In this document: one piece after another, positions 23,816 through 33,431 of the stretch
Position numbering within the stretch: the stretch's first letter is position 1
Layout: each line of letters begins with the position of its first letter
Source of the DNA: Phycisphaerales bacterium
GTDB lineage: Bacteria; Planctomycetota; Phycisphaerae; UBA1845
Length of the DNA stretch: 64,000 nucleotides
NCBI GenBank assembly: GCA_020852275.1
Contig: JADZBE010000001.1
Coordinates: forward strand, 1 to 64,000
Reading direction: 5' to 3'
Notes under the pieces: generated by a model
Database searches by the model: none
What the model was told of the DNA's origin: nothing
Seen by the model: only the letters and a program-made list of their open reading frames with translations
Position numbers and translations under genes: made by a program

Positions 23816-26467
23816 ATGCTGCGAATCCGTCAGAACAGTTCATCCGACCGAGCCAAGAGCTACTACTCGACCGCCGACTACTACACGGAGGGGCAGGACC
23901 TCGTCGGCCGCTGGAAAGGCGAGGGGGCTGAAAGGCTTGGCCTGTCCGGAGTGGTGCGGCGGGAGGACTGGGACGCCCTCTGCGACAACCTCCATCCAGC
24001 GACCGGCGAGACGCTGACGGCGCGCACGAAGCGCGAGCGGCGCATCGGCTACGACTTCAACTTCCACGTGCCGAAGTCCGTCTCGGTGCTCTACGGCATG
24101 ACGCGCGATGAGCGCCTCCTGGAGGCCTTCCGCGAGTCGGTCGATGCGACCATGCAGGACATCGAAGCGGAAATGCAGACCCGCGTGCGAAAGAGCGGGC
24201 GCAACGAGGACCGCACGACGGGCAACATGGTCTGGGGCGAGTTTATTCACTTCACGGCCCGGCCGGTGGACGGCGTGCCGGACCCCCACCTGCACGCCCA
24301 CTGCTTCGTGTTCAACACCACCTGGGACGAGCAGGAATCGCGCTGGAAGGCCGGGCAGTTCGCAGGCGTCAAGCGTGACGGACCCTACTTCGAGGCGGTC
24401 TTCCACTCGCGCCTGGCGCGGCGGCTCGAGGAACTCGGGCTGCCGACGCAGCGGACGAAACAGGGATGGGAACTGGGGAGCGTTCCTTCCTCCGCCACGC
24501 GGAAGTTCTCGCGGCGCACGGCGCTCATCGAAGAGAAGGCCAAGGAAATGGGCATCACCGACCCCGACGCCAAGGGCGGGCTGGGGGCGGTGACGCGCGA
24601 GCGGAAGCAGAAGGACCTGTCGATGGACGAGCTGCGCGAGCAGTGGAGTTCGCGTCTGTCGGCGGAGGAGCTGGCGGCGCTGAACGGAGTGAAAAGCCGG
24701 CTGGGAGAAGAAGGCATTGCGGAAGATGATCGCTCGGCCCGCGATGCCGTTCGCATGGCGATGGAGCATTGCTTCGAGCGGGCCTCGGTCCTCCCCGAGC
24801 GAAAGCTCCTGACCGAAGCGATCAAGCGCTCGGTCGGCGCCGCGCCGCCGGAGCGCATCGCGGAGACGCTGGCAGGAGAGGGCCTCATTACCGCCGAGCG
24901 AGAGGGGAGGCGCATGGTCACCACGCGGGACGTGCTCGCCGAAGAGAGCCGGATGCTCGACTTCGCGCGCGAGGGCAGGGGAGCCTGTCGGCCGCTGGGC
25001 ATCGGGACGCACGTGTTCACCCGCGATTGGCTCAACGCCGACCAGCGTGGAGCCGTGGAACATGTTCTGCACTCGCGGGACCGCGTCATGCTGATCCGGG
25101 GCGCCGCCGGAACCGGCAAGACCACGATGATGAAGGAGGCTGTGGAGGCAATCGAAGGCAACGGGCGGCGCGTCTTCGTCTTCGCTCCTTCGGCGGACGC
25201 GAGCCGCTTCGTGCTGCGTGAGAAGGAAGGCTTCGCCGACGCCGACACGGTGGCGCGGCTGCTGAAGGACGAGCGGATGCAGGCAGCCATGCAGGGACAG
25301 GTGCTGTGGATCGACGAGGCGGGACTTCTCGGCACGAAAGACACGCGGGACGTGTTCGATCTGGCCGACCGGCTCGATGCCCGCGTCATTCTCTCAGGCG
25401 ACAGGCGCCAGCACGGCTCGGTGTCGCGCGGAGCGGCGCTGCGGCTGCTGGAAGAGGAGGCGGGCCTTGTGCCCGCCAGCATCCGGGAGATTCAGCGGCA
25501 GGACGGCGACTACAAGCAGGCGGTGCGGGCGCTCTCGGAAGGCCGGACGGAGGAGGGCTTCCGCCGGCTGGACGATCTCGGCTGGATCAGGGAAGTGCCG
25601 GAGACGGAGCGGTACAAGGCGCTCGCCGCCGACTACGTGGCCGCGATCCGGGAGGACAGGTCGGACGATGCGGCCCTGGTCGTCTCGCCGACCCACCTGG
25701 AGGGCGAGTGGATCACCGATGAAATCCGCGCCCGCCTCAAGGAATCCGGCGAACTCGGCCCCGGCGAGCGCCGGTTTCAAATCCTGCAGAACGCCAACCT
25801 CACCGTTGGGGAGCGGGCCGATCCGGTCAACTACGCCCCCGGCGACGTGCTGGTCTTCCACCAGAACGCCGCGAGGGGCCACAGGAAGGGGCAACGCGTG
25901 GTCGTGGGAAGCGACCCGCTGCCGCTCGACCAGGCGGAGAAGTTCCAGGTCTTCCGCCCGGACATCCTGCCGGTGGCGCCGGGCGACAAGCTGCGGATCA
26001 CGCGCAACGGCAAGACGGCCGACGGGAAGGGCGACCTCAACAACGGCAGCCTCTGCACGGTCGCCGGCTTCACGCCCGATGGCGATATCAAGCTCGCCGG
26101 CGGCAAGACGATCGGCCGGGATTTTTTTCACCTGGCCCACGGGTACGTGGTGACGAGCCATGCTTCCCAAGGCAAGACGGTGAAGCGCGTCTTCATCGGC
26201 CAGTCATCGCAATCCTTCCCCGCTTCGTCGCGCGAGCAGTTCTACGTCTCCGTCTCGCGCGGGCGCAAGGGGGTCACGATCTACACCGACGACAAGGAAT
26301 CACTCCTCGATGCGGTCAGTCATTCGGACGACCGCATCACGGCGACGGAGCTGGTCGCAGACCGCGAACTGCGGGAGCGGGCCGAACACCTGTACCGCAT
26401 GGACCGGCTCGCGCCGGTCATGTCGGACATTGGCCGCGATCGGGAAGGACTCACTCATGAGCGATAG
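23816..26467 (+). CDS. MobF-family conjugative relaxase-helicase (TrwC/TraI-like)
   Basis: The protein has 883 residues. The N-terminal relaxase domain has tyrosines in KSYYSTADYYTEG (residues 15-25) and the metal triad HLHAHC near residue 158. A RecD-like helicase follows with Walker A RGAAGTGKTTMMKE (about 427), Walker B LWIDEAGLL, and the late motifs THASQGKT-like TSHASQGKTVKRVF and YVSVSRGRKGV. MobF proteins nick oriT, stay attached to the 5' end and unwind the transferred strand. The length is at the shorter end of the family (about 900-1700). The next gene overlaps it by 11 bp. Confidence 0.92.
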   Translation: MLRIRQNSSSDRAKSYYSTADYYTEGQDLVGRWKGEGAERLGLSGVVRREDWDALCDNLHPATGETLTARTKRERRIGYDFNFHVPKSVSVLYGMTRDERLLEAFRESVDATMQDIEAEMQTRVRKSGRNEDRTTGNMVWGEFIHFTARPVDGVPDPHLHAHCFVFNTTWDEQESRWKAGQFAGVKRDGPYFEAVFHSRLARRLEELGLPTQRTKQGWELGSVPSSATRKFSRRTALIEEKAKEMGITDPDAKGGLGAVTRERKQKDLSMDELREQWSSRLSAEELAALNGVKSRLGEEGIAEDDRSARDAVRMAMEHCFERASVLPERKLLTEAIKRSVGAAPPERIAETLAGEGLITAEREGRRMVTTRDVLAEESRMLDFAREGRGACRPLGIGTHVFTRDWLNADQRGAVEHVLHSRDRVMLIRGAAGTGKTTMMKEAVEAIEGNGRRVFVFAPSADASRFVLREKEGFADADTVARLLKDERMQAAMQGQVLWIDEAGLLGTKDTRDVFDLADRLDARVILSGDRRQHGSVSRGAALRLLEEEAGLVPASIREIQRQDGDYKQAVRALSEGRTEEGFRRLDDLGWIREVPETERYKALAADYVAAIREDRSDDAALVVSPTHLEGEWITDEIRARLKESGELGPGERRFQILQNANLTVGERADPVNYAPGDVLVFHQNAARGHRKGQRVVVGSDPLPLDQAEKFQVFRPDILPVAPGDKLRITRNGKTADGKGDLNNGSLCTVAGFTPDGDIKLAGGKTIGRDFFHLAHGYVVTSHASQGKTVKRVFIGQSSQSFPASSREQFYVSVSRGRKGVTIYTDDKESLLDAVSHSDDRITATELVADRELRERAEHLYRMDRLAPVMSDIGRDREGLTHER

Positions 26468-26873
26468 CTCTGTCCTGCATCGGTACGCCCCGAAGATCGC
26501 CGCCGGCCTCGGCGGGCAGACCGTCGTGACCGAAAAGGAGACGACGGACGATTTCGGGGCGTTCGGCTGGTTGAGAGGTGTGCGGGATTTCGCACGGATG
26601 CTGGAGCTGCGCCGCAAGGACGGCTCCATCCTGGCCGTGGGCTACGGCTATCTCGACCATGCGGAGTTCGATCCGTCGGGGGGGATCACTCTCTCGGTCG
26701 CGGGCCGGAAGATACGCATCAAGGGTCGCAACCTCAACGCGGAAGTACGGCCGACGGTGAGACTATTCGAGGGGGTATGTAGGCATCGCATCCCGTGGAT
26801 TCAGGAAGCGGACCGCGCCGCTGGAATGGCGGCCGGTGAACGCGAAACGGTCATCGACGCGATTGAGTGGTGA
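26457..26873 (+). CDS. Hypothetical protein coupled to the relaxase (138 aa)
   Basis: It starts inside the relaxase stop region (11-bp overlap), so translation is coupled. The product contains FGAFGWLRGVRDFARMLELRRKDG and a beta-rich GGITLSVAGRKIRIKGRNLNAEV segment. Similar proteins often follow MobF relaxases in integrative elements. Function unknown. Confidence 0.65.
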   Translation: MSDSSVLHRYAPKIAAGLGGQTVVTEKETTDDFGAFGWLRGVRDFARMLELRRKDGSILAVGYGYLDHAEFDPSGGITLSVAGRKIRIKGRNLNAEVRPTVRLFEGVCRHRIPWIQEADRAAGMAAGERETVIDAIEW

Positions 26874-26893
26874 GCCAGTTGAGCTTCGGTGAG

Positions 26894-27259
26894 TCAGGAT
26901 TGGAGCGTTGATCTGCCGCGCTCGCCGCGCTGTCTCCAATGCGCGAGTGCACTGTCGCGGTCCGGGAAGCTGTGCTCGCTGAACATGAGCGTCGAGGCGC
27001 CCACAGTGATCTCATCGCCCTCGGCGAGTTGAATCTCTCCTGAGAGCGTACGACCGTTGACAAGCGTGCCGTTCGCGCTCTTCATGTCCAACGCGACATA
27101 ACGGCCGGCTACGCAGCGAATCTGCGCATGCTTCCGGCTGATCTGCTCGTCAACAATCTGCGCCATGCAGCCCTCGTCGCGGCCAATCACGAGGGTGCCC
27201 TTTCCGAGCGGGTAGTAGTCGCCCGCGCGAGGGCCAGACGTTACGGTGAGGGAAGGCAC
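26894..27259 (-). CDS. FHA-domain protein
   Basis: The 121-residue product is essentially one forkhead-associated domain: GTLVIGRDEGCMAQI, then ISRKHAQIRC and SANGTLVNGRTL carry the phosphothreonine-binding GR, SxxH and NG residues. The short C-terminal tail is basic. It lies downstream of a Ser/Thr kinase gene on the same strand and probably reads the phosphorylation state set by that kinase. Confidence 0.85.
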   Translation of the reverse strand: MPSLTVTSGPRAGDYYPLGKGTLVIGRDEGCMAQIVDEQISRKHAQIRCVAGRYVALDMKSANGTLVNGRTLSGEIQLAEGDEITVGASTLMFSEHSFPDRDSALAHWRQRGERGRSTLQS

Positions 27260-27388
27260 GATGTTTCTCCTGATTCTGGTCGGCTGCGGCCGTGGTGTTC
27301 AAGACACAGCAAACAGCGGTCGAGCGATGGGAATGGCTCCGGTCAGTCGCGGTGCCTTTGGTGAAGCTCTCGCCACGGTCGGCAGCCG

Positions 27389-30300
27389 TCAGCGACCGAG
27401 TCGTCCTCGCGCGGGAATGGCGTCAAAGATGTACAACTCGCCGTCGCCCATCTGGGCTGCCAAACGCGCACCGTCCGGGCTGAAAGCAAGGGCACGAAAC
27501 CCCTCGTCATAATTGGTGGGGAAGCGCAATACCAGCAGTTCCTCTCCGGTCGTAGCCTCCCAAATCCGGACTGTGCGATCGCCTGAGGCCGTGGCGATCC
27601 GAGAGCCATCGGGACTGAACACGGCACGGTCGATCCACCACCGGTGCCCGCGTAGCTCGATGAGCAGAGTCCCCGTCGAAGCGTCCCGCAGCTGCGCCAC
27701 CTTGTCGAGAATCAGAATGACGCGATGACCGTTGCGATCGAAGTCTCCTAAACCGCTCGGGTTCCAGTCTGCGGCCGGGCCTTGAGTGATGTCTACACCG
27801 GTAAGTTGGTGCCCTGAGTCGGAGTCCCATAGGCGCATCGTGAGGTCTTCGGCTTTGCTCACGATCCGTGTACCGGCTGGATCAAACCAGAGGTCTGTGA
27901 TACGGCCGGAGTGGCCTTGGAGAGCGATAACCTGCTGGCCGTTGGAGACCTCGAAGACACGAATCGTGTGGTCATCCCATGCAAGGGCGACGCGCCGTCC
28001 GTCCGGGGCGAGCGCCGCGGCAGGGCTTCCGGAGCCGGATTTGTCGAAGAGGCGACGCCCATCGGCGAGTTCTGTAACCCAGACCGAGCCGTTGCCGAAC
28101 GCGGTGACGAATCGCCGGGCCCGGGCGTCAAGGCCGCACTGCACGGGGTAGTGATACCCTGTCGCTTCGGTCACGGGGTTTTGTGTCGGGGGTGGCAGTT
28201 CGATCTCGCGAATCAGCCCGCCGGACGCCGCATCCCACACACAGGCCGACGAACCGCGCACGGTGAGAACCCGGCGACCGTCCGCCAGCAGCGCCGCGAA
28301 TTCAATGTACGGATGCGGTGGCGTGCCTCCCCAGCCTTTCGGGTCGGCGTGACTCCATTCCACCGAGGCTTTGCCCGTACTGGCCTCACGAACGCGCACG
28401 TCTGAATCCGTGTCGGTGAGCAACATCCGCTCGCCGTCGGGAGTGAAGCCGCAGAGCCGGCCTTGGTCAGAAATCATGAGTGGATTCGGTGTCGTCTCGA
28501 CGTCCCAAACACGAGCCGTGCCGTCCCACGCCCGGCTCAGGATCAGCGAGCCGTCGAGGCTGAACTTCGCGCCGATGTCATGCTCAGTGTGGCCCGGCAG
28601 CATGCTCAGGCGTTTGCCGCTGGCGATATCCCATACGCAGACTTGCGGCCCGACGCCAGCGACGATTCTCGTGCCGTCCGGTGAGAAGTTTCCGTAGAAC
28701 ACGCCGTGCTCATCGTCGATCAGTTCCTGCACCAAGCGCCCGGTCGCCACTTCCCACACGCGACCCACGCCGAAGTACGGCGCGGCGTATACCAGACGAC
28801 CGTCGGGCGAAAACACGGGCTCGACGTGCTGCGGCTCGTTGTCCGACAGGAGATGCATCAGCTCTCCGCTGGCAGCATCCCATAGCTTCACGGGGCCGGG
28901 CCATGCCGAGGTGGCGAAACAAGACCCGTCCGGGGAGAACGTCGCGTAGTGCAGTGCATCGTCCTCAACCCTGACAATTCTCTCGCCGGTAGCAGCATCC
29001 CAGACATCGGCGGCTCGCATGTGGGTTTCGCCGACCTTGTCGCATCCCGTGGTCAAAATACGGGTCCCATCGGCTGAGAAGTCGGCGCTGTATGTTTCCC
29101 AAGTGTAGGCGGGTAGCGTGAGCAACACGGTGCCTGACGACGCGTCGAGAACTTGCGGCGGTTCGTTCCCGCTCGCCAGCAGAACCCGCGCGCCGTCCGG
29201 TGAGAGGGCGTCGTGTCGAACTCTACCATGCCCTTCCGGCAACTCCGCCACAACCCGTTCGTCCTCGATGCTCCATATGGCTCGACGGCGCTGGGTGTGG
29301 AGCAGGATATGGGCTGCGTCCGGCGCAACCGCCTCTACCCAGAAACCTTCGCCTGCGTTGCCCGCCGACACCTCGCGCCCCGTCGCGGTTTCGATGATCC
29401 TTACCGCGCCGTCGTTCCCTCCCAACATGATCTGCGATCCATCCCGCGAGAACCCACCCGCGCTCCACTGCCTATCTGGCGCTGCGCGGAAGGTGTACAG
29501 GCTGGCGTCGGATTTCGCGTTCAGATACCGCCACTCCCAGCCGCGAAGGTACTCGGGGCATGCGTCGAGTCGTTCACGCGCGGTGTAGGAATCGCTCGCC
29601 GCGGCGAAGAGATTGGCGACATAGGCGCTCTGTTCGGCCGTCTCTCTCTGCGCGTCGGCCGCTTTCCGTGCTTCGGCCTCTGCAAGTCGCGATGCTTCAG
29701 CCTGGGTAGAAGCCAGCTGTGCGGCCTCGCGCTGCTCCCGCTCGGCGATCTGGGCGTCTTCCGCAGTGCGGCGTTGCTTCGCCTCGCGTACAAGGCCGAT
29801 GCTCGTCGTGATCGTGCCGAGCACAAGCACAGCCGCAAGCGTGCTGACGGCAACGACGCGGCCTTTGTGTCTGCGAACGAATTTGCGCATTCGATACACC
29901 GCTGTCGGCGGCGCGGCGGCGACCGGCTCTCCCGAAAGGTGCCGTTGCACGTCCACCGCAAGCTGGCTTGGCGACTCGTAGCGCCGCGCTCGGTCCTTAT
30001 CCAGCGCCTTCATCACGATCCAGTCCAGGTCGCCCTTTACGAGTACGCCAAGATTGGCCGGTTCGGCCTGCCGGGCCGCAGCCGTCGCGGCAAGCGTCGC
30101 CAGTCCTCGGGACAATCGCACACTGGGGGCGGGTGGGTCTTCCTCCTTGATTATGCGCTGCATTTCCGCGTACGCTGCGGAGCGCAGACGCTCGGCGTCG
30201 AATGGTGTCGCGCCGGTCAGGAGTTCGTAGAGCAGGACTCCGAGCGAGTACACGTCCGTGCGCGTGTCGATGTCGGGAGAACCCTCCGCCTGCTCCGGGC

Positions 30301-31075
30301 TCATGTATTCCGGAGTTCCGATCAGCTGCCGGTGCTCGGTGAAGAGGGTCTTTTCCGTCAGGCGGGCACCGGTTGCCTTGGCGATGCCGAAATCGATGAT
30401 CTTGGCGAAGGGTTTACCGTCAGTCATGTTCACCAGCACGTTGCGCGGCTTGAGGTCACGATGGACCACTCCCTTGGTGTGCGCGTGCTGGACGGCGGCG
30501 CATACCTGCGCGAAGAGCCGAAGGCGGTCGGGCACGCTGAGCCGGTGCGCATCGGCGAAGTCGGTGATGGGATCGCCCTTGACGTACTCCATGACGAAGT
30601 AGGGACGACCGGACTCGGTGGCGCCGGCGTCCAAGACTTTGGCAATATTGGGATGGTCCATGAGCGCCAGCGCTTGTCGCTCCTGCTCGAATCGCGCGAC
30701 GATCTGGCGAGTATCCATACCGAACTTGATGATCTTCAATGCGACGCGTCTGCGAACGGGCTGATCCTGTTCGGCCATGAAGACAACGCCGAATCCGCCC
30801 TCGCCGATCTGCTGAAGCAGCTTGTAGGGACCGATGCGGGACCCGGGGCGCTCGAACAAGGGAGGCGAGGGGAGCGCCGAAGTCAACTGAGTAGATCGGG
30901 TGGGCTGCGACAGAAACGGGTCTTCTGACTCCGCTGTTGCGACCAGCGCCTCTATTCGCCGCTTGAGGACGGAATCGGACCCGCAACGCGCGGCGAGGAG
31001 TGCGGGGCGGTCCTCCGGAGAAGCCTGAAGGACTTCATCAAAGAGCGCCCGAACACGCGCCAGTTCACGATCCAT
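27389..31075 (-). CDS. Membrane Ser/Thr protein kinase with C-terminal WD40 repeats
   Basis: This 1228-residue protein has a short helical N-terminus, then a Hanks-type kinase with P-loop IGEGGFGVVFMAE (about 90), VALKIIKFG, catalytic VVHRDLKPRNVLV (about 205) and IIDFGIAK (about 229). One transmembrane helix (VVAVSTLAAVLVLGTITTSI, about 405) and a coiled coil of QREAAQLAS-type repeats follow. From about residue 530 there are ~12-14 WD40 blades (DPAGTRIVSKAEDLTMRLWD, FSPDGSRIATASGDRTVRIW). This architecture is characteristic of Planctomycetota. It is 12 bp downstream of an ECF sigma gene, forming a sigma-kinase-FHA module. Confidence 0.92.
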   Translation of the reverse strand: MDRELARVRALFDEVLQASPEDRPALLAARCGSDSVLKRRIEALVATAESEDPFLSQPTRSTQLTSALPSPPLFERPGSRIGPYKLLQQIGEGGFGVVFMAEQDQPVRRRVALKIIKFGMDTRQIVARFEQERQALALMDHPNIAKVLDAGATESGRPYFVMEYVKGDPITDFADAHRLSVPDRLRLFAQVCAAVQHAHTKGVVHRDLKPRNVLVNMTDGKPFAKIIDFGIAKATGARLTEKTLFTEHRQLIGTPEYMSPEQAEGSPDIDTRTDVYSLGVLLYELLTGATPFDAERLRSAAYAEMQRIIKEEDPPAPSVRLSRGLATLAATAAARQAEPANLGVLVKGDLDWIVMKALDKDRARRYESPSQLAVDVQRHLSGEPVAAAPPTAVYRMRKFVRRHKGRVVAVSTLAAVLVLGTITTSIGLVREAKQRRTAEDAQIAEREQREAAQLASTQAEASRLAEAEARKAADAQRETAEQSAYVANLFAAASDSYTARERLDACPEYLRGWEWRYLNAKSDASLYTFRAAPDRQWSAGGFSRDGSQIMLGGNDGAVRIIETATGREVSAGNAGEGFWVEAVAPDAAHILLHTQRRRAIWSIEDERVVAELPEGHGRVRHDALSPDGARVLLASGNEPPQVLDASSGTVLLTLPAYTWETYSADFSADGTRILTTGCDKVGETHMRAADVWDAATGERIVRVEDDALHYATFSPDGSCFATSAWPGPVKLWDAASGELMHLLSDNEPQHVEPVFSPDGRLVYAAPYFGVGRVWEVATGRLVQELIDDEHGVFYGNFSPDGTRIVAGVGPQVCVWDIASGKRLSMLPGHTEHDIGAKFSLDGSLILSRAWDGTARVWDVETTPNPLMISDQGRLCGFTPDGERMLLTDTDSDVRVREASTGKASVEWSHADPKGWGGTPPHPYIEFAALLADGRRVLTVRGSSACVWDAASGGLIREIELPPPTQNPVTEATGYHYPVQCGLDARARRFVTAFGNGSVWVTELADGRRLFDKSGSGSPAAALAPDGRRVALAWDDHTIRVFEVSNGQQVIALQGHSGRITDLWFDPAGTRIVSKAEDLTMRLWDSDSGHQLTGVDITQGPAADWNPSGLGDFDRNGHRVILILDKVAQLRDASTGTLLIELRGHRWWIDRAVFSPDGSRIATASGDRTVRIWEATTGEELLVLRFPTNYDEGFRALAFSPDGARLAAQMGDGELYIFDAIPARGRLGR

Positions 31076-31087
31076 GTTGTACGTCTC

Positions 31088-31696
31088 CTACGACTCGCGC
31101 TCGATGGCCTCCTTGAGCCAGGCTCGCGCGAAAGCCCATGCCCGCTTGACCGTCGGTTCGGAGACGCCCAGGGCTTGGGCTGTCTCTTCAACGCTCAGGC
31201 CTGCGAAGTACCGCAGCCGAACGACGGCGGCGGCCTGCGGGTCGGCGCTCGCTAAGCGGGAAATGGACTCGTCGAGGATCAGGAATCCAGCACAATCTTC
31301 CGCGGAGGCGGGATCGGGAAGTTCGGTCAGCCGGAGAGCGGCTCGTCGGGCATCCGGTCCTCCTCGCCGGGAGGCACAACGTGCTCGCGCATGGTCGATC
31401 AGAATGCGCCGCATGGCTTCGGCCGCCGCTGCGCAAAAATGGGCCTCGGCCTGCCACGGGACCTGACGGGGGCCTATCAATCGGAGGTAGGCTTCGTGGA
31501 CCAAGGCCGTCGCTGACAGGGTGTGACCCCGTCTCTCGCTCGCGAGTTGCCGCTGCGCGAGGGCTCGAAGCTGGTCGTAGACCGCGAGGAGCAGCGATTC
31601 CGGCGCCCGTCCGGCAGCCACCTCAGGCTGCCCGGGTGCGCGATCGGACGGTTCACCCGCGGCGGAAGCACGCTCTTCGTCGCCAATTGGCACCAT
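31088..31696 (-). CDS. ECF sigma factor (planctomycete ECF_sigma type)
   Basis: The 202-residue product has region 2 motifs LSATALVHEAYLRLI and AEAMRRILIDHARAR and a region 4 HTH at VRLRYFAGLSVEETAQALGVSEPTVKRAW. Such sigma factors sit directly upstream of WD40 kinases in planctomycetes and lack classical anti-sigma partners; control is probably by the kinase. The start may be internal because the first ~20 residues are low-complexity. Confidence 0.9.
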   Translation of the reverse strand: MVPIGDEERASAAGEPSDRAPGQPEVAAGRAPESLLLAVYDQLRALAQRQLASERRGHTLSATALVHEAYLRLIGPRQVPWQAEAHFCAAAAEAMRRILIDHARARCASRRGGPDARRAALRLTELPDPASAEDCAGFLILDESISRLASADPQAAAVVRLRYFAGLSVEETAQALGVSEPTVKRAWAFARAWLKEAIERES

Positions 31697-31798
31697 GCGA
31701 CCATGCTATCTGGCCGCTCCTTGACTGCGAAACAGGCTCCAACTCCAACCGGGGAAACACGCGGGGGGCCGTAGGCAGGAGCAGATGCGGTCCGGCTC

Positions 31799-32011
31799 TT
31801 ATCGGCCCCGGCCCCGCGCACGGAATTCGGCATCGTGCTTGCGGTTGAGGTCGCGGAGCAGCGGCTGGAGCACCTGCATGACCGACGCGGCAGCCATAAC
31901 CCCCATGCACACCATCGCCACCTTGTTGAAGACGACGGCGTCGGAGGCCGGCGCGTTGCGGGCCATCTGCTGGGCAGTGTTGGCAAGGTGTAGCGGGTTG
32001 GGTGTGGACAT
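31799..32011 (-). CDS. Small single-span membrane protein (70 aa)
   Basis: The product begins MSTPNPLHLANTAQQMARN, contains a hydrophobic helix VAMVCMGVMAAASVMQVLQ (about residues 32-50), then a charged tail DLNRKHDAEF. Function unknown. It lies 102 bp upstream of the sigma factor gene. The spacer 32012-32304 holds nothing recognisable. Confidence 0.5.
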   Translation of the reverse strand: MSTPNPLHLANTAQQMARNAPASDAVVFNKVAMVCMGVMAAASVMQVLQPLLRDLNRKHDAEFRARGRGR

Positions 32012-32304
32012 GCTGGCCCGGGTTCGTTGGCGGTCTGATCTACCACATTCTGCGAGCCGTGTACATGACAATTGCATGAAGAGTGTCATAACCGTGACTC
32101 GCCTTCCACCACGGCACTGTTTGAAAACCCGCCACTCCCGAGGCCAGAACAATGTTCCGAGCGATCTCGCAGGACGAGTTGGGGCTCGCATCGGCCGCGT
32201 GGCACTTGTGGAGCGTCACGCGGCCAAGATACTGGATCCCGATTCAACTGCCAAGCGACGGGGATGCTCCATGATCGTTCAGGGCAGCCACGCTACATCG
32301 CGGG

Positions 32305-32595
32305 TCAGTCGAGTGCGCCGGGTAGGCCAAACTGCTCCTGCGGGTATCCAGGAGGATCACAATAGGCTTTTGACCATTTGCCATCTGTTTGACATATGAC
32401 CCTGCAATTCTGCCCTGCGGCCTTGCAGCTTTTCTCCTTATGCACATTTTCGTCGCCACACGGTTGGCCGCTATACTCTGAACACAACCTCAACGGCTCC
32501 TCCGTGTCCAAGCGGTTCGCTGCATAAGCAGAGGTGACCAGCGCGGACGCCGCAGCGGTGGCAAGTATACATGTAATATACGTTCTTGTCGTCAT
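32305..32595 (-). CDS. Secreted Cys-rich small protein (96 aa)
   Basis: It has a signal peptide (MTTRTYITCILATAAASALV, cleavage after SAYA) and a mature part with six cysteines in a regular spacing (LCSEYSGQPCGDE...SCKAAGQNCRVICQ...YC), which probably form three disulfides. The region is AT-richer than the surroundings. No family is recognised. GAGAGAG lies before the ATG. Confidence 0.6.
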   Translation of the reverse strand: MTTRTYITCILATAAASALVTSAYAANRLDTEEPLRLCSEYSGQPCGDENVHKEKSCKAAGQNCRVICQTDGKWSKAYCDPPGYPQEQFGLPGALD

Positions 32596-32704
32596 AAGAT
32601 GTTCTCTCTCCAGTTGTTCTGCACTTGTAGTACGACTGAGTATAGCGGCACACTGGTAAATACTCCGTTAACTCACCGCGTGTCCTGTTAACTATTGGTC
32701 GCTA

Positions 32705-32824
32705 TGTCAGGATGGGGTCTACCCCAACCTGATGTCAGACACTTCCCACCGGTTCTGTCAGACTGGAGTCGTGACAAGTATTTGTTGACAGGTGCGGCGC
32801 GATGTCATAGACCTTTCCTGACAG
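32705..32824. promoter_or_regulatory. Probable res site of the adjacent resolvase
   Basis: TGTCA(G) half-sites occur at 32705, 32733, 32756 and 32803, with inverted (T)GACA at 32772, 32786 and 32819. TGTCATAGACCTTTCCTGACAG (32803-32824) and the TGTCAG...GTGACA pair (32756-32776) form inverted subsites. The block ends just before the resolvase start. Multi-subsite arrays like this bind Tn3-type resolvases. Confidence 0.6.
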
Positions 32825-32837
32825 TCATGGAGGGCAG

Positions 32838-33431
32838 GTGTCGGGGAAGGGGCAACGGATCGGGTACGTGCGGGTCAGTTCGTACGATCAGAACGCGGAT
32901 CGGCAACTCGAAGGCATGCAACTCGACCGCGTGTTCACCGACCGGGCCTCCGGCAAAGATACGGACCGGCCCGAACTCAAAGCGCTGCTCTCCTATGCCC
33001 GCGAGGGCGACACGATCGTGGTCCACAGCATGGACCGCCTGGCCCGCAACGTCGATGACCTGCGGCGCATCGTGCTGGAGCAGACCCGCCGCGGCGTCCG
33101 CGTCCAGTTCATCAAGGAAAACCTGCTCTTCACCGGCGAAGAGTCGCCGATGGCGAACCTGATGCTGACGGTGCTCGGCGCCGTCGCACAGTTCGAGCGC
33201 GACCTCATCAAGGAGCGGCAGCGCGAGGGCATCGCCCTGGCCAAGCAGCGCGGCGTCTACCGGGGAAGGAAGCGGGCGCTCTCGCCGGAGCGGATCGCGG
33301 AACTGCGCGCCCGGGCCTCCGCCGGCGAGAAGAAGGCCCGGCTCGCCCGCGAGTTCGGAATCAGCCGCGAGACGCTCTACCAGTATCTCCGCGAAGCCGA
33401 ACCGACGGAGGCCACGTGCTCGACCTCCTGA
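32838..33431 (+). CDS. Serine resolvase/invertase (Tn3 resolvase family)
   Basis: This 197-residue protein contains RIGYVRVSSYDQNADRQLEG (nucleophile Ser in RVSS, residue 14), then HSMDRLARNVDDLR and AQFERDLIKERQREGIALAK, with a C-terminal HTH REFGISRETLYQYLRE. GTG start. A res-like array lies immediately upstream. It would resolve multimers of the excised element or invert nearby DNA. The WGR gene overlaps its 3' end by 16 bp. Confidence 0.9.
   Translation: MSGKGQRIGYVRVSSYDQNADRQLEGMQLDRVFTDRASGKDTDRPELKALLSYAREGDTIVVHSMDRLARNVDDLRRIVLEQTRRGVRVQFIKENLLFTGEESPMANLMLTVLGAVAQFERDLIKERQREGIALAKQRGVYRGRKRALSPERIAELRARASAGEKKARLAREFGISRETLYQYLREAEPTEATCSTS

Noticed and set aside
29213..30928. 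571-codon frame on the plus strand
   Set aside because: It is the antisense of the WD40 kinase.
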